From NCBI GenBank assembly GCA_910586425.1, contig CAJUHL010000101.1:1-5179 (forward strand): a stretch of DNA of 5,179 nucleotides, read 5' to 3'. The stretch is from an uncultured Bacilli bacterium. Lineage in GTDB: Bacteria; Bacillota_I; Bacilli_A; RF39; UBA660. The stretch's first letter is position 1. Every line of letters begins with the position of its first letter. Shown in pieces: positions 5,113-5,179 of the stretch. Position numbers and translations under genes: made by a program. The notes under the pieces are model-generated. The model did not search any database. It was given only the letters and a program-made list of their open reading frames with translations, and was not told the DNA's origin.

Positions 5113-5179
5113 CGCTTACTCTACAAGAGGCTGTAAAAAATTTTGTGTCTATGGGTAAAAATCTTTTTTGATAAAAATT

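Overview
This AT-rich window looks like part of the backbone of a plasmid or phage-plasmid from a low-GC Firmicute, most likely a gut clostridium of the Lachnospiraceae type. The host guess rests on base composition, strong AGGAGG-like ribosome sites, TTGACA/TATAAT-like promoters and the protein families; no gene fixes the taxon.

Layout. Six genes lie on the minus strand and are read right to left. First come tubR (4065-3808) and tubZ (3815-2742), an overlapping pair encoding a winged-helix DNA-binding protein and a tubulin/FtsZ-family GTPase: a type III (TubRZ) partition or replication module. A gene-free stretch of about 440 bases (2300-2741), full of inverted repeats and possibly a structured RNA, follows. 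Next are a 97-residue protein of unknown function (2299-2006), a protein with a LexA-like DNA-binding domain joined to a cysteine-rich region (1984-926), a cold-shock-domain protein with an extra C-terminal half (837-421), and a protein cut by the window's left edge (326-1). One gene lies on the plus strand: a small helix-turn-helix regulator (4649-5065), closed by a strong terminator. The last bases (about 5125-5179) could be the edge of an insertion sequence, but this is weak.

The densest region is 4080-4648, between the regulator and tubR. It holds divergent promoters, a dyad centred on one -35 box, a 12-base direct repeat, and what looks like a sense/antisense RNA pair. A plus-strand promoter (4334-4361) would make an RNA of about 70 nt ending at a long hairpin terminator (4392-4439). 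A minus-strand promoter (4447-4475) starts just beyond that hairpin and would read through the same bases toward tubRZ, with a terminator-like hairpin (4185-4208) before tubR. This matches the plan of plasmid copy-number control by antisense RNA and attenuation, here in front of tubRZ rather than a conventional rep gene. It is an inference from sequence layout only.

Working model: TubR binds a centromere-like site and TubZ filaments move or maintain the element. The helix-turn-helix protein and the short RNA may set tubRZ expression. The genes after tubZ are accessory genes of unknown role, two with recognisable nucleic-acid-binding domains.
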